In this document: positions 1-7,878 of the stretch, piece after piece | Position numbering within the stretch: position 1 is the stretch's first letter | Layout: each line of letters starts with the position of its first letter | Source: UBA1268 sp002694955 | GTDB taxonomy: Bacteria; Planctomycetota; Planctomycetia; Pirellulales; UBA1268 | Direction: 5' to 3' | DNA length: 17,300 nucleotides | Assembly: GCA_028066355.1 (NCBI GenBank) | Contig: JALCBP010000057.1 | Span: 1-17,300, forward strand | Translations under genes and position numbers: made by a program | Notes under the pieces: generated by a model | Database searches by the model: none | What the model saw: only the letters and a program-made list of their open reading frames with translations | What the model was told of the DNA's origin: nothing

Positions 1-318
1 AACGCAGAGGTCATCGGAGTGAGTGGTGATACTGCCAAGAACCACCAGGTCTTCAAGAAAGCACACCAACTTAACTTTACGCTACTCGCGGATACTGATG
101 GGAAAATCGCAGAGCTTTTCGGAGTGCCTGTTTCTAAAGGTGAAAAGACGGTGACAAAATCAATTGATGGTGTTGATGTCGATCTTACACGGTCTGCAAC
201 GGCCAAGCGCTGGACATTCATCATCGATCGGAACGGCAAGGTTGTTCATCGAGATGATCGTGTGAATGCAAAAGCTGACCCGGATTCTGTTGAGATGTTT
301 CTCAAGGCTGTTGAATGA
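1..318 (+). CDS. Peroxiredoxin (AhpC/TSA, Bcp-like), C-terminal part
   Basis: This is the last 105 codons of a gene that begins left of the window; the frame is open from base 1. The visible protein has a thioredoxin-fold peroxiredoxin pattern: VIGVSGD strand and turn, then LLADTDGKIAELFGV, then a KRWTFIIDRNGKVVHRD strand whose Arg matches the conserved Arg of the family. Peroxiredoxins of this type reduce hydroperoxides using a peroxidatic Cys near the N-terminus. That Cys is outside the window, and no Cys occurs in the visible part, so any resolving Cys must also lie upstream. The beta-helix gene starts 10 bp after the stop, so the two may be co-transcribed. The family call is good; the exact subclass is inference. 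Confidence 0.85.
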   Translation, partial: NAEVIGVSGDTAKNHQVFKKAHQLNFTLLADTDGKIAELFGVPVSKGEKTVTKSIDGVDVDLTRSATAKRWTFIIDRNGKVVHRDDRVNAKADPDSVEMFLKAVE

Positions 319-328
319 CAAGGCCGCT

Positions 329-2539
329 ATGAATCGCAACGGACACCTTTTCATGGTTGTGGTGCTGGGGGCCGTTGGGTGTCTTGGTGGAGTGGTCGCT
401 GAAGACGATTGTCCTCTGTGGCTTTCGCCAAGGGCGAGTCTTGAAAATCTTCTGAAGGAAAGTCCGACGGGTCTTTTTCCTGATTTTTATTCTTCTCCTG
501 TTTTTCCTTTTGTTATCGATCCAACTGAGCAGATAGTCAGGGTCGAGCTCAAGGCGATGACCGTTGCTCAAGCGCAACATATTCTTGATAAAAGCCGAGA
601 GGAGAATCCCGCTGCAGTATTCATTGTGCACGTGAAAGGCGCGATTAGTGTTTCGTCTGTGCCGCTTTCTGTGCATGACAGAACCTGTATGTTTCTTGAT
701 AAAGACGGGCAGGTTGTTGCGTCTGCTGGCTGTACTGCAGATTCATTACTTCGCATTGTTGATGGAGAGTATGTCAGTGTCACGGGAAACTACGACCCGA
801 GACGAGGGGGAGTCTCGGAGCAAAAAAGTATGTTCTATGGGAATGGTAGTGTTGATGTCGGTATCCATATCAACAATAGCGGTCGGATTCACTTGGATCG
901 TATTTCAGTTGCCGGGTGCAGAGGTGCCGGTATCTCAATAGTGGGGCGCGGTACTGAACGATATGACCAGGCAGTCTCGCTGACTCGTTCTGTTGTCTGT
1001 GACTGTCAGGGAGACGGTGTACGCGTTCAACAATCGCCAGCTTGCATTGTCCTCGACAGCAAGATCACTTCGGTTCCCAAGGCTGCTCTTTTCATTGATT
1101 CTCCTTCTTCAGTTGTTGCAAACACGCTTTGTGCTAACAGTGGACAGGGAATCGTTATGTCGTCATCTGATGGAATTCTGACGCGGAACCAAGTGCTGCA
1201 AAATGGGACAGGGGTGTATTTGAAGGAACAATCAGAGTATTCGCTGGTTTATGAAAATCTAGTTTCTGAGAATGCCACTGGAATTGTTTTCGAGGGAAAG
1301 CAGGCAACGGTTGGGTGGAATGTATTTCGAAACGATGAAGAGGTAGTTGCTGGTGGATCAAAAAATATTTTGTATTCCAATCGTGGTGTTGAACCTGATG
1401 CCATACGGCGTGCTGGAGTCGCATATTTTCATCCACCCACGAGGTCTGATTTCCATGACGAGCCTTTTGTCTGGAACGATGGTTCAGCTGATGCAAAGAT
1501 GTATTCACGCTGCGATATAGTTATTGACTCTGGTAGCCAGTTCCTCGAGATCAAGGAAGTAAACAATCAACTCAGGCAGGAGCGGCTGGATCACCCAGAT
1601 GCGATTCTTGTCGTTCACATGCGAGGCTCGTTTAGGAATCAATCTGAGGATGGGTTTGTCCTTCCTGATCGTACGTGTGTGATCCTCGAAGGAGAAATTG
1701 TGAATGAATACGTGTCAGACAATCCAGAATCGTTTGAATTGATTCACATGAAAGGGAAAGGCTGTAATTCTTTTTCGGGTGGGCGAATAATCTCGGAAAA
1801 CAAGGTGTTCTCAGCTATCAGTGGAGCCGGTGCCAGTAATGCATTTCTCTTAGATGACGTCTACGTTAATCTCCATTCAGAACATGGAGGCATCGGAAGT
1901 AATTCAGTGAATGCCGTGAGCTCAAAAGAGCACTATGGCCCGTTTGTAGTTCGTGGTTGTACAATCCGGGACCCCGGGCATCGAGGTATCTGGATGCATG
2001 TTTCAAAACGTGTGTATGCCCTGGGCAATCGATGTCGAGCAGGAGGCTTTTCAATAGATTTTGATGCCTACTGTTTTCATGGTGCGGCACTATTTAACAC
2101 CGTCTCCGGCAATTCGTATCACTCGGGCATCTTTTTTGAAGAGTGTGTGAAATCAAACACGGCTTTTGGAAATCTCTGTGAAAAAAATCCAGCAAATGGG
2201 ATTTGCATGTGGACAGAGAATGTTCGAGGGAAAACAGAGAAGAATATTGTGGCCTGTAATGTCATTCGTGGAGGCGTGCAGATGGAAGCCAATCGAAGTG
2301 GGCTTTCACTTGGTGGAAGAGCTGCTGATCGCACGACAGAGAACAACTTTTTTTTTAACAACAGGCTTGAAAATCTAAGTGGGCGATCCGCCATACTGAT
2401 TAAAAAATATGCTCGTGATAATTACATCTCGCAGAGCATTCTTCGAGGGAATGATGTGAAGGTCCGTAACTGGACCATGAAGCCTGAAACAAATGGCTTT
2501 CGTGAACAGTCAGGTTTTCACAGTCCGGCTGCTCAGTAG
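329..2539 (+). CDS. Secreted right-handed parallel beta-helix (NosD/pectin-lyase-like) protein with internal duplication
   Basis: This is a 736-residue secreted protein. I chose ATG 329 because it gives a normal signal peptide (MNRNGHLF, then VVVLGAVGCLGGVVA before EDD). It also has AAGG 5 nt upstream and does not overlap the preceding gene. An in-frame ATG at 266 would add 21 basic residues and a 53-bp overlap. The body has short repeats rich in G-I/V-x-hydrophobic and N residues (GISIVGRG, GDGVRV, GQGIVMS, GTGVYL, ATGIVF, RGIWMHV, ANGICMW), typical of parallel beta-helix solenoids that bind or cleave polysaccharides. Residues about 60-129 and 394-459 resemble each other, so the protein seems to be two copies of a cap-plus-helix unit. 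No catalytic residues could be assigned; it may be a lyase, an epimerase or a non-catalytic surface protein. Confidence 0.8.
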   Translation: MNRNGHLFMVVVLGAVGCLGGVVAEDDCPLWLSPRASLENLLKESPTGLFPDFYSSPVFPFVIDPTEQIVRVELKAMTVAQAQHILDKSREENPAAVFIVHVKGAISVSSVPLSVHDRTCMFLDKDGQVVASAGCTADSLLRIVDGEYVSVTGNYDPRRGGVSEQKSMFYGNGSVDVGIHINNSGRIHLDRISVAGCRGAGISIVGRGTERYDQAVSLTRSVVCDCQGDGVRVQQSPACIVLDSKITSVPKAALFIDSPSSVVANTLCANSGQGIVMSSSDGILTRNQVLQNGTGVYLKEQSEYSLVYENLVSENATGIVFEGKQATVGWNVFRNDEEVVAGGSKNILYSNRGVEPDAIRRAGVAYFHPPTRSDFHDEPFVWNDGSADAKMYSRCDIVIDSGSQFLEIKEVNNQLRQERLDHPDAILVVHMRGSFRNQSEDGFVLPDRTCVILEGEIVNEYVSDNPESFELIHMKGKGCNSFSGGRIISENKVFSAISGAGASNAFLLDDVYVNLHSEHGGIGSNSVNAVSSKEHYGPFVVRGCTIRDPGHRGIWMHVSKRVYALGNRCRAGGFSIDFDAYCFHGAALFNTVSGNSYHSGIFFEECVKSNTAFGNLCEKNPANGICMWTENVRGKTEKNIVACNVIRGGVQMEANRSGLSLGGRAADRTTENNFFFNNRLENLSGRSAILIKKYARDNYISQSILRGNDVKVRNWTMKPETNGFREQSGFHSPAAQ
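506..715 (+). repeat. First copy of the internal protein repeat in the beta-helix gene
   Basis: This encodes residues about 60-129 of the beta-helix protein. It contains VID, then NPAAVFIVHVKGAISV, then HDRTCMFLDKDGQVV. It matches the second copy in order and spacing at the protein level. The DNA is diverged, so the duplication is old. Confidence 0.6.
1508..1705 (+). repeat. Second copy of the internal protein repeat in the beta-helix gene
   Basis: This encodes residues about 394-459 of the beta-helix protein. It contains IVID, then HPDAILVVHMRGSF, then LPDRTCVILEGEIV. It aligns by eye with the first copy about 334 residues earlier; shared landmarks are VID, (N/H)Px-A-hydrophobic-VH-(V/M)-(K/R)-G and DRTC. 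Confidence 0.6.
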
Positions 2540-2606
2540 GTAATTTCCTTGCAGCATCGTTCTGTGATACGGTGTGCTTCTAGAGGAATATTCTATTGGT
2601 TCGTTT

Positions 2607-2616
2607 GAGGAGAGGG
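2607..2616 (+). promoter_or_regulatory. Strong Shine-Dalgarno supporting a TTG start
   Basis: GAGGAGAGGG is the best purine-rich ribosome-binding site in the window. Its AGGAG core ends 8 nt before TTG 2621. It decides the start of the downstream hydrolase, whose first in-frame ATG would remove the signal peptide. Confidence 0.75.
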
Positions 2617-2620
2617 ATTT

Positions 2621-3754
2621 TTGAAACAGCGCAGTTTTTTTATTTCCGTCGTTACCGTGTTCTTTAGCTTGTTTGGTTTCATTGGACAAAATCAGACGGC
2701 TGTTGCTCAGCAGTCGCAGGGCATGCAGTGGGCTCTTAAGCAGATGGACGAGGACGGCGATGGAGCAATCAGTCGTAGTGAAGCAAAGGGGCGAATGCTG
2801 GCCAATTTTGATCGGGTTGACCAGGATTCGAGTGGGTTGATTGATAAAAACGAGCTCTCGCAGCTGTTCAAGAGACTGCGCGAAGCAAGGGGGCAGGGAG
2901 GAGCAGTTGGCAGTAACTCGGTGCCAGCCAGTGCTTCGGTGCCGGACAGTGTGGAACTACGAGAGAATGTCGCCTATCGAGAAGGCAATGAAAAATGGAA
3001 ATTAGACCTCATGCTGCCTAAGGAGCATGAAGATGAAACGTGTCCGGTTATTATTTTTATTCATGGTGGAGGATGGCGCAACGGAGACAAGGCTTCAGGA
3101 GTGTTTCGAGACTATCCTCTTAAGTACGCCTCTCGTGGTTATGTTTGTGCATCGGTGAACTATCGGCTAATAGATGAGGGTACGATCCTCGACTGTATCG
3201 CTGATTGCAAGTGTGCCGTGCGATGGTTACGCGCTCATGCAGAAGAGTTGTCGATTGATGTTAACCACTTTGGGGCGTATGGGAATTCGGCCGGTGCTCA
3301 TCTGGTGGCGATGCTTGGTCTTTCATTTACGCAAGATGAACTCGAAGGTGATGGCCCGCACCGTGAATGCTCGAGTGCTGTGCAGGCTGTTTGCTGTTCT
3401 GCAACGCCGACGAACTTTCGTTTATGGGGAGAAGAAGTGCGGAGTGGTGGTGGCCGTGCTGCAGCGCTCTTTGGTGAGGAAAATACAGAACGGGTCATGG
3501 AGTTGGCTTCACCGGTTACGTATGTGACGAGTTCTTCTCCGCCTTTCCTGATGGTACACGGTACCTCTGATACGACGGTGCCAGTGCAGCAGAGCGATGA
3601 TCTTCATTCACTTTTTCAGGAAAAGAAATCCCAGGATGTTACGTATCTACGGATAGACGGTGCGGGGCATGGTGTCTTTCGGAAGCATGCATCTGAAACA
3701 GTGCCAGCAATGCAGGAATTCTTTGATCGCGTGCTTCGTGGAGACGACGAGTAG
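2621..3754 (+). CDS. Secreted EF-hand/alpha-beta hydrolase (carboxylesterase-type)
   Basis: This is a 377-residue exported esterase-like protein. Translation begins at TTG, supported by a strong Shine-Dalgarno and a signal peptide (KQRSFFISVVTVFFSLFGF, cleavage probably after AVA). Two EF-hand loops follow: D43-E54 (DEDGDGAISRSE) and D67-E78 (DQDSSGLIDKNE), both with the acidic residues expected for calcium. The hydrolase domain starts near residue 110. It has HGGGW at 148-152 (oxyanion hole), GNSAG at 221-225 with nucleophile S223, D317 in HGTSDTTVP, and H350 in GAGHG, so the catalytic triad is complete. The layout resembles the feruloyl/acetyl-xylan-esterase-like group often found near polysaccharide genes. 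Substrate is unknown; deacylation of a polysaccharide is an inference from context. It lies 81 bp after the beta-helix gene. Confidence 0.88.
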   Translation: MKQRSFFISVVTVFFSLFGFIGQNQTAVAQQSQGMQWALKQMDEDGDGAISRSEAKGRMLANFDRVDQDSSGLIDKNELSQLFKRLREARGQGGAVGSNSVPASASVPDSVELRENVAYREGNEKWKLDLMLPKEHEDETCPVIIFIHGGGWRNGDKASGVFRDYPLKYASRGYVCASVNYRLIDEGTILDCIADCKCAVRWLRAHAEELSIDVNHFGAYGNSAGAHLVAMLGLSFTQDELEGDGPHRECSSAVQAVCCSATPTNFRLWGEEVRSGGGRAAALFGEENTERVMELASPVTYVTSSSPPFLMVHGTSDTTVPVQQSDDLHSLFQEKKSQDVTYLRIDGAGHGVFRKHASETVPAMQEFFDRVLRGDDE

Positions 3755-3823
3755 TTTTAAAAAGCCTTAAATTCCAGTGTTTTTTCGCTATTGCGCCATT
3801 GCTTGCTTCCGCGTAGCGTCCTG

Positions 3824-3835
3824 CCACAATTGTGG
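3824..3835. promoter_or_regulatory. Perfect 12-bp palindrome, possible operator
   Basis: CCACAATTGTGG is a perfect inverted repeat with no spacer. It sits 69 bp after the hydrolase stop and 30 bp before ATG 3866 of a small acidic open frame. It is too short and lacks the T-run for an intrinsic terminator, so a dimeric regulator site is the more natural reading. Chance occurrence is possible. Confidence 0.3.
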
Positions 3836-3865
3836 ATGGAAATACCAATTCCTATGGAAGTTGCT

Positions 3866-4033
3866 ATGTCGTCACAAAAAACTGAAGAATTAGATGTTTT
3901 CGAGATGTTCTACGCCTCTGTTGGTCCCTCAATATGGGACGATTTGCGGCAGCCCGTTGAAGAGGATTCACCTGTTGAAGCATCGCACGATCTCTCTGGG
4001 GTAGATTGTTTCGAACAAACGTTGTTTGATTAG
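3866..4033 (+). CDS. Small acidic hypothetical protein (55 aa)
   Basis: This is a short open frame of unrecognised function. From ATG 3866 it encodes 55 residues beginning MSSQKTEELDVFEMFY. GGAAG lies 5 nt upstream. In-frame ATGs at 3854 and 3836 are alternatives. The product is very acidic (about 14 Asp/Glu against 2 Lys/Arg) and contains one Cys. It has no signal peptide or membrane segment, so it would be cytoplasmic. It lies on the same strand between the hydrolase and the next secreted protein, with a 53-bp gap to the latter. Its strong composition bias and a ribosome-binding site make it plausible, but I cannot exclude a chance frame. Confidence 0.45.
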   Translation: MSSQKTEELDVFEMFYASVGPSIWDDLRQPVEEDSPVEASHDLSGVDCFEQTLFD

Positions 4034-4086
4034 AACTCAACGTATGGGCTTATTGTCCTAATAATTTTTGGTTAAGGAGTAACTCT

Positions 4087-4509
4087 ATGAAATGGGTAGT
4101 TGCTTCAGTGCTTTGTGGGCTGATTGGCAGTTCCATTGCAATAGCTTCCCAGCCGACCAAAGGTGATCAGCCTGTTGAAGACGTTGTGACCCTGTCCTCA
4201 ATCCAGTTTGCTACTCACTTTGAGCTTATGAAAAAAATGCTCGAGGGCGAGTGGGATGAAAAGGTTTATCAGCAATTTTCATACTACGATGGTCTCGTCT
4301 ACGAGGTAATAAAAAAGTACGAGACTACCCATCAGGGTGATGCTTTGTGGGGGCCAGCCTTAAAAAAGCGACTTGACGTGCACACGCAGATTTTCAAAGA
4401 GATGCAGCCACTCATTAAGAAAAGGCAGGATGGTGAGCGGCTATCAAATAAAGAACAACTTTGGCTGGAATCAGCCGGCCAAAAGATATGGGAAGAATTG
4501 GTGAGGTAG
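4087..4509 (+). CDS. Small secreted helical protein of unknown function
   Basis: This encodes 140 residues with a clear signal peptide (MKWVVASVLCGLIGSSIAIA before SQP). AAGGAG at 4074-4079 lies 7 nt before the ATG, which fixes the start. The mature part of about 118 residues is rich in Lys, Glu, Gln and aromatic residues and looks mainly alpha-helical (for example FELMKKMLEGEWDEKVYQQF and WGPALKKRLDVHTQIFKEM). It has no Cys and no recognised motif. The pattern recalls small periplasmic helical-bundle proteins, but I do not recognise a family. Its stop is 7 bp from the stop of the convergent PQQ-like gene, with no visible terminator hairpin between them. Confidence 0.75.
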   Translation: MKWVVASVLCGLIGSSIAIASQPTKGDQPVEDVVTLSSIQFATHFELMKKMLEGEWDEKVYQQFSYYDGLVYEVIKKYETTHQGDALWGPALKKRLDVHTQIFKEMQPLIKKRQDGERLSNKEQLWLESAGQKIWEELVR

Positions 4510-4516
4510 AGTGTTC

Positions 4517-5776
4517 CTAGTTCTGTGAGATAGTCATGCACAAAAGCTTGCTTTTCGTCCGGACTAAAAGAAAGCCGTTCGATACAGCAGGAGTCGCTCG
4601 ACACTCTTCGTCAAGTTCCCGCCTTCCCGTGACCTCAAACCTCTCATTGTCAGCAAGTGTCACCATCTCTCCGTCACTTGAAATATTAAGAATATTGTCT
4701 CCTATCTGTATTGGAGACACCGAGAAGTTGCCGCCGACGCGTTCCTTCCAGATGATTTCTCCACTTGATGCATGAACACACGTTACGACACCTTTGTCTC
4801 CCCAGAGATAGAGACGCCCTTTCGAAAACAGCGGAGTTGGAACGTAAGGTGCTGTGCTACGAGGTATCTCGTAGATAATTTCACTGGAGGCATCTTGTGT
4901 TGCTGGAGGTTTGATAGCAACAAGAAGATTGCTGCCGCCACCACCACTGCCGCAGGTGCCTACCAGTAAATTTCCGGCAGAGACGGGTGAGGCAACAGTT
5001 CGTAGAGGAAAGCATTTGTTTTCCCAGAGGACGATACCTGTTTCAGGACTAATGGCGTACATGCCATGCGCTTTACTTGTGCAGATGACTTGTGGTTCGA
5101 TGTCCGCGTCTGCCAGAACAAGTGGCGTGGAATAGGCTGCCTTCTCGGCACCGTCACGTGGTAGCTTCCATCGTACCTTTCCGGTGCTGGCATCGATTCC
5201 GACGATAGTTCCATCAGTGTTCTGCTCGAGTGGGACAATGACAACGTCTTCCCAGATCACAGGTGATCCACCAAAACCATGTTGGCCGATATATGGGCCA
5301 AGTTCAACGCTCCATCGTGACTTTCCGTCATGAGTCAGAGCCTCAAGCCGAACGTTCTGGCTCGTGCCCCAAAGCCAATAGATACCTCGAGAGTCGGCTG
5401 TTACTGTACTCGATGCGGAGCTGTTTTGCTTGTGATGGCGTTCTATGTCGCCTGGAAAATCATGGCTCCAAAGGCGGTTCCCTGTATGAAGATCATGGCA
5501 AAATAGATGACGAACCTTGCTCTCTTCGTCGGCAGACGTCAGGTAAATTTTTTCATTCCATACGACGGGAGAGGAATGCCCCACTCCCGGTATATCAGCT
5601 TGCCACGTCCAGTCCTCAGCAGTCCATGATGCAGGGAGTGTTTCAGTTGTCGCTTTTCCTGTGCCGTCAGGTCCACGGAAACGAGGCCATTGATCAGGAG
5701 GCACAACTCCAAGTTCAGCACACTGGGCAGACAAGCCCCATGAAAGAAACAGTAGGAAGAAAACATGAAGCTTCAT
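4517..5776 (-). CDS. Secreted PQQ-like beta-propeller protein
   Basis: This is a 419-residue exported protein with signal peptide MKLHVFFLLFLSWGLSAQCA. WPRFRGPDG at 30-38 is the usual opening of planctomycetal PQQ-like proteins. Blade motifs of the form xxxTGxxxW recur at about 95-103 (DLHTGNRLW), 195-203 (DASTGKVRW), 243-251 (SPETGIVLW) and 335-343 (HASSGEIIW), consistent with a BamB-like propeller of seven or eight blades. It is shorter than a quinoprotein alcohol dehydrogenase, and I see no dehydrogenase active-site disulfide. A binding or scaffold role is therefore more likely than catalysis. It is the last gene of the leftward block, 84 bp after a sulfatase. No good ribosome-binding site precedes the ATG; the start rests on the signal peptide. 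Confidence 0.85.
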   Translation of the reverse strand: MKLHVFFLLFLSWGLSAQCAELGVVPPDQWPRFRGPDGTGKATTETLPASWTAEDWTWQADIPGVGHSSPVVWNEKIYLTSADEESKVRHLFCHDLHTGNRLWSHDFPGDIERHHKQNSSASSTVTADSRGIYWLWGTSQNVRLEALTHDGKSRWSVELGPYIGQHGFGGSPVIWEDVVIVPLEQNTDGTIVGIDASTGKVRWKLPRDGAEKAAYSTPLVLADADIEPQVICTSKAHGMYAISPETGIVLWENKCFPLRTVASPVSAGNLLVGTCGSGGGGSNLLVAIKPPATQDASSEIIYEIPRSTAPYVPTPLFSKGRLYLWGDKGVVTCVHASSGEIIWKERVGGNFSVSPIQIGDNILNISSDGEMVTLADNERFEVTGRRELDEECRATPAVSNGFLLVRTKSKLLCMTISQN

Positions 5777-5860
5777 TGTTCGTGCTGGCTAAAGATTAGA
5801 AGTAGTGAAAGGCATGCGAAGTAGCATTTTGTTGTGATACTATGGACATATCGTCCGTTG

Positions 5861-7489
5861 CTAATGACTAACTGGTCGTGTTCGCCCGTTATCGATTGCG
5901 TCCTGTAGTTGTTTCGTAAGAGCCTTAGCCTGCTCGGTCTTTATTTTGTATAGATTGTTCTTCTCTGCTGGATCAACATCGAGATCAAAAAGTTGGTATT
6001 CAGGAACGTTTGTGTTTGCAAGTTCCTGTTCAACGATGAGGTTACGTGCTTTGCCGCGTTCGTGTCGGAGTAACTTCCAGTTGCCAACTCGCAGCCCATA
6101 GTTTCCGTTATTGCCATTGTCTTGTTGGATGAGGTGGTCGCGTCCTTTTGCTCCTTCTTTACCGAGGAGTGCATCGCTTACATCGAGGCTGTCGAGGCAG
6201 TCGTTGTCGTGAATGTGGTGATCGACAAGGTGATTGAGGCTCGTAGCCAGATCGATCGTACAGACCATTTCATCAGATACTCCTGGGCTTATGGTGCCTG
6301 GCCAGCATGTAATAAAAGGGGTCCTCGTGCCTCCTTCATAGACGCTGTATTTTCCACCGGAATACGGTCCGGCTGCATGATGGGAGCCATTTTTTTCAAT
6401 GGCTTGATCTTTGTATCCGTCATCGAGTACCGGTCCATTATCACTACAAAAAACAATCAGCGTGTCGTTCGTGAGGCCTTCATCTGCCAGCGTTTGTGTT
6501 AGTTCGCCAACGCACCAATCAAGTTCGAGGATGGCGTCACCCCGTGGCCCTAATTGTGACAAGCCTTGAAATCGTTCGTGCACGATTCGCGGAACATGGC
6601 ACTCGTGTGCTGCAAAAAACAAGAAGAATGGCTGGTCATCAGGTCGATTTTTTTTAATGAATTGCTTGCTTTGCTTGACCCATGTATCTGCAAGGTCTTC
6701 ATCACGAAATCGAGCGGCATGTCCACCGGTATAGAAACCAATGCGACTTATTCCGTTGTGAATCGTTTGATTATGCCCGTGCGACCAGTCCATTTTGAGC
6801 GTATTGCGTGCAGACACGCCTGTTGGCAGGTCTGCTGAAGGATTCTTTTTGCCAACCCAGAGTGGATCGTCAGGATCAAGGTTCTTGACATGATGATCTT
6901 CAACAAATACCTGCGGTACACGATCATTTGTTGTGGGGAGAAGGAAACATGTATCAAAGCCAATCTCGAGTGGACCCGGATTCAGTTCTCCATTCCAATC
7001 AGGACCATCTGGTCCGCCTAACCCAAGATGCCATTTTCCAACGACGGCTGTGTTGTATCCGGCGTCACGAAGTAGTGAAGCAATCGTTGCGGTGCCCGGT
7101 TGGATGATCGCTGGAGCAGTTGGAGCAGCAATGCCAGTGCCTTTCTTCCGGAACGCATAGCTTCCGGTGAGGAACGAGTAACGTGTGGGTGTGCACGTTG
7201 ATGCCGAGCAGTATCCGCTGGTGAACCGTAGGCCTTGTTCAGCCAGGGCGTCAATATGTGGGGTTGTGATTGCTGTTGCCCCATTGCAAGAGACGTCACC
7301 GTAGCCGACATCATCTCCCATAATCACAATGATGTTTGGTTTTTTTGCAGGTTCTGCAGCTTGCACCAGGGTGAGAGAGAACTGTGCGAGCGACGCCACT
7401 ACCAGGCAGCATGTTGCCAGAACAGAAAATCGGTTCTGGTATGCCAACAAATAGAATGATTCAGCCAAAGACGAAAGAGACGACTTCAT
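5861..7489 (-). CDS. Secreted type I sulfatase
   Basis: This is a 542-residue sulfatase of the formylglycine-dependent (S1) class, hydrolysing sulfate esters outside the cytoplasm. The ATG has TAAGGA 7 nt upstream. A long N-region of about 20 residues precedes a hydrophobic export segment (FSVLATCCLVVASLAQF) ending near QAA. Metal-binding D59-D60 lie in MGDDVGYGD. C99 in CTPTR is the Cys converted to formylglycine and fits C-x-P-x-R. K152 and H154 (GKWHLG), D350-N351 (FCSDNG) and K380 (SGGKYSVYEGGTRTP) are the other expected active-site residues, so it looks active. The C-terminal subdomain ends with the usual YQLFDLDVDPAEKNNL stretch. It lies 389 bp after the sulfatase-GH50 gene. Substrate cannot be read from the sequence. 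Confidence 0.93.
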   Translation of the reverse strand: MKSSLSSLAESFYLLAYQNRFSVLATCCLVVASLAQFSLTLVQAAEPAKKPNIIVIMGDDVGYGDVSCNGATAITTPHIDALAEQGLRFTSGYCSASTCTPTRYSFLTGSYAFRKKGTGIAAPTAPAIIQPGTATIASLLRDAGYNTAVVGKWHLGLGGPDGPDWNGELNPGPLEIGFDTCFLLPTTNDRVPQVFVEDHHVKNLDPDDPLWVGKKNPSADLPTGVSARNTLKMDWSHGHNQTIHNGISRIGFYTGGHAARFRDEDLADTWVKQSKQFIKKNRPDDQPFFLFFAAHECHVPRIVHERFQGLSQLGPRGDAILELDWCVGELTQTLADEGLTNDTLIVFCSDNGPVLDDGYKDQAIEKNGSHHAAGPYSGGKYSVYEGGTRTPFITCWPGTISPGVSDEMVCTIDLATSLNHLVDHHIHDNDCLDSLDVSDALLGKEGAKGRDHLIQQDNGNNGNYGLRVGNWKLLRHERGKARNLIVEQELANTNVPEYQLFDLDVDPAEKNNLYKIKTEQAKALTKQLQDAIDNGRTRPVSH

Positions 7490-7878
7490 TGATTTTTCCT
7501 TACCAAAGACAGCGTATGGGAATGTTTTGTATCTTACCTGTGAATTGCCGAGTTCGCACGCGGTAGCTGCAATGATGCGATCTATTTGCTGCTTTTTGTT
7601 GCATCGGACGTTACCCAGCCAGCTTTGTGAGGTGATATCTGTTGTCGTGTCAGGCAGTCCTGCTCTGAATCAATTGGCTGATACGTGGGGTAAAAGCTCG
7701 GCAGAAAGAGCTGATTTTCCATGAGTCGTTTGTCGTGATGGCTTCTTGTGAGGTCAGAGTCATCTTTTCACAAAAGTTTTTCACCATCACGACAAGCAAG
7801 ATAGATGTCTCCGACTCGTCTCTTGCTTTGCCAGAATCATCGAAGAACCTTTTTTTCCGCCAAAGCAGTTGGTCACTC
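7490..7878. other. 389-bp intergenic stretch
   Basis: This is the only large gap in the leftward block. It separates the stop of the sulfatase-GH50 gene from the start of the next sulfatase. It holds the sulfatase ribosome-binding site (7497-7502), a 12-bp inverted repeat (7730-7795), and part of a 10-bp tandem repeat at its right edge. I found no convincing promoter boxes. A minus-strand open frame (7650-7886) has no protein features of its own, but could be the former tail of the neighbouring gene. Confidence 0.6.
7730..7795. repeat. Interrupted inverted repeat / hairpin in the intergenic gap
   Basis: TTGTCGTGATGG (7730-7741) is exactly repeated inverted as CCATCACGACAA (7784-7795), with a 42-nt loop. 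Within the loop TTGTGA (7746-7751) can pair with TCACAA (7768-7773), so the whole can fold as a two-part stem. No T-run follows in the leftward direction, so it is not a standard intrinsic terminator. It may be an RNA-processing or stability hairpin between the two sulfatase genes, or a tiny mobile-element footprint. Confidence 0.5.

Noticed and set aside
266..328. Earlier ATG for the beta-helix protein at 266
   Set aside because: It would overlap the peroxiredoxin by 53 bp and put 21 basic residues before an otherwise normal signal peptide. ATG 329 has a better-placed AAGG.
4026..4064. Possible promoter boxes (TTGATT with TATTGT or TAATAA) before the 140-aa protein
   Set aside because: Spacings of 19 and 27 bp and weak matches; planctomycete promoters are not well enough known to support it.
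5263..5799. 178-codon + strand open frame antisense to the PQQ-like gene
   Set aside because: It is fully opposite a well-supported gene, its composition is not protein-like, and it has no signal, domain or ribosome-binding site.
5844..5856. Small inverted repeat GGAC-ATATC-GTCC after the 5861-7489 sulfatase
   Set aside because: The 4-bp stem has no T-run and is too short to call a terminator or operator.
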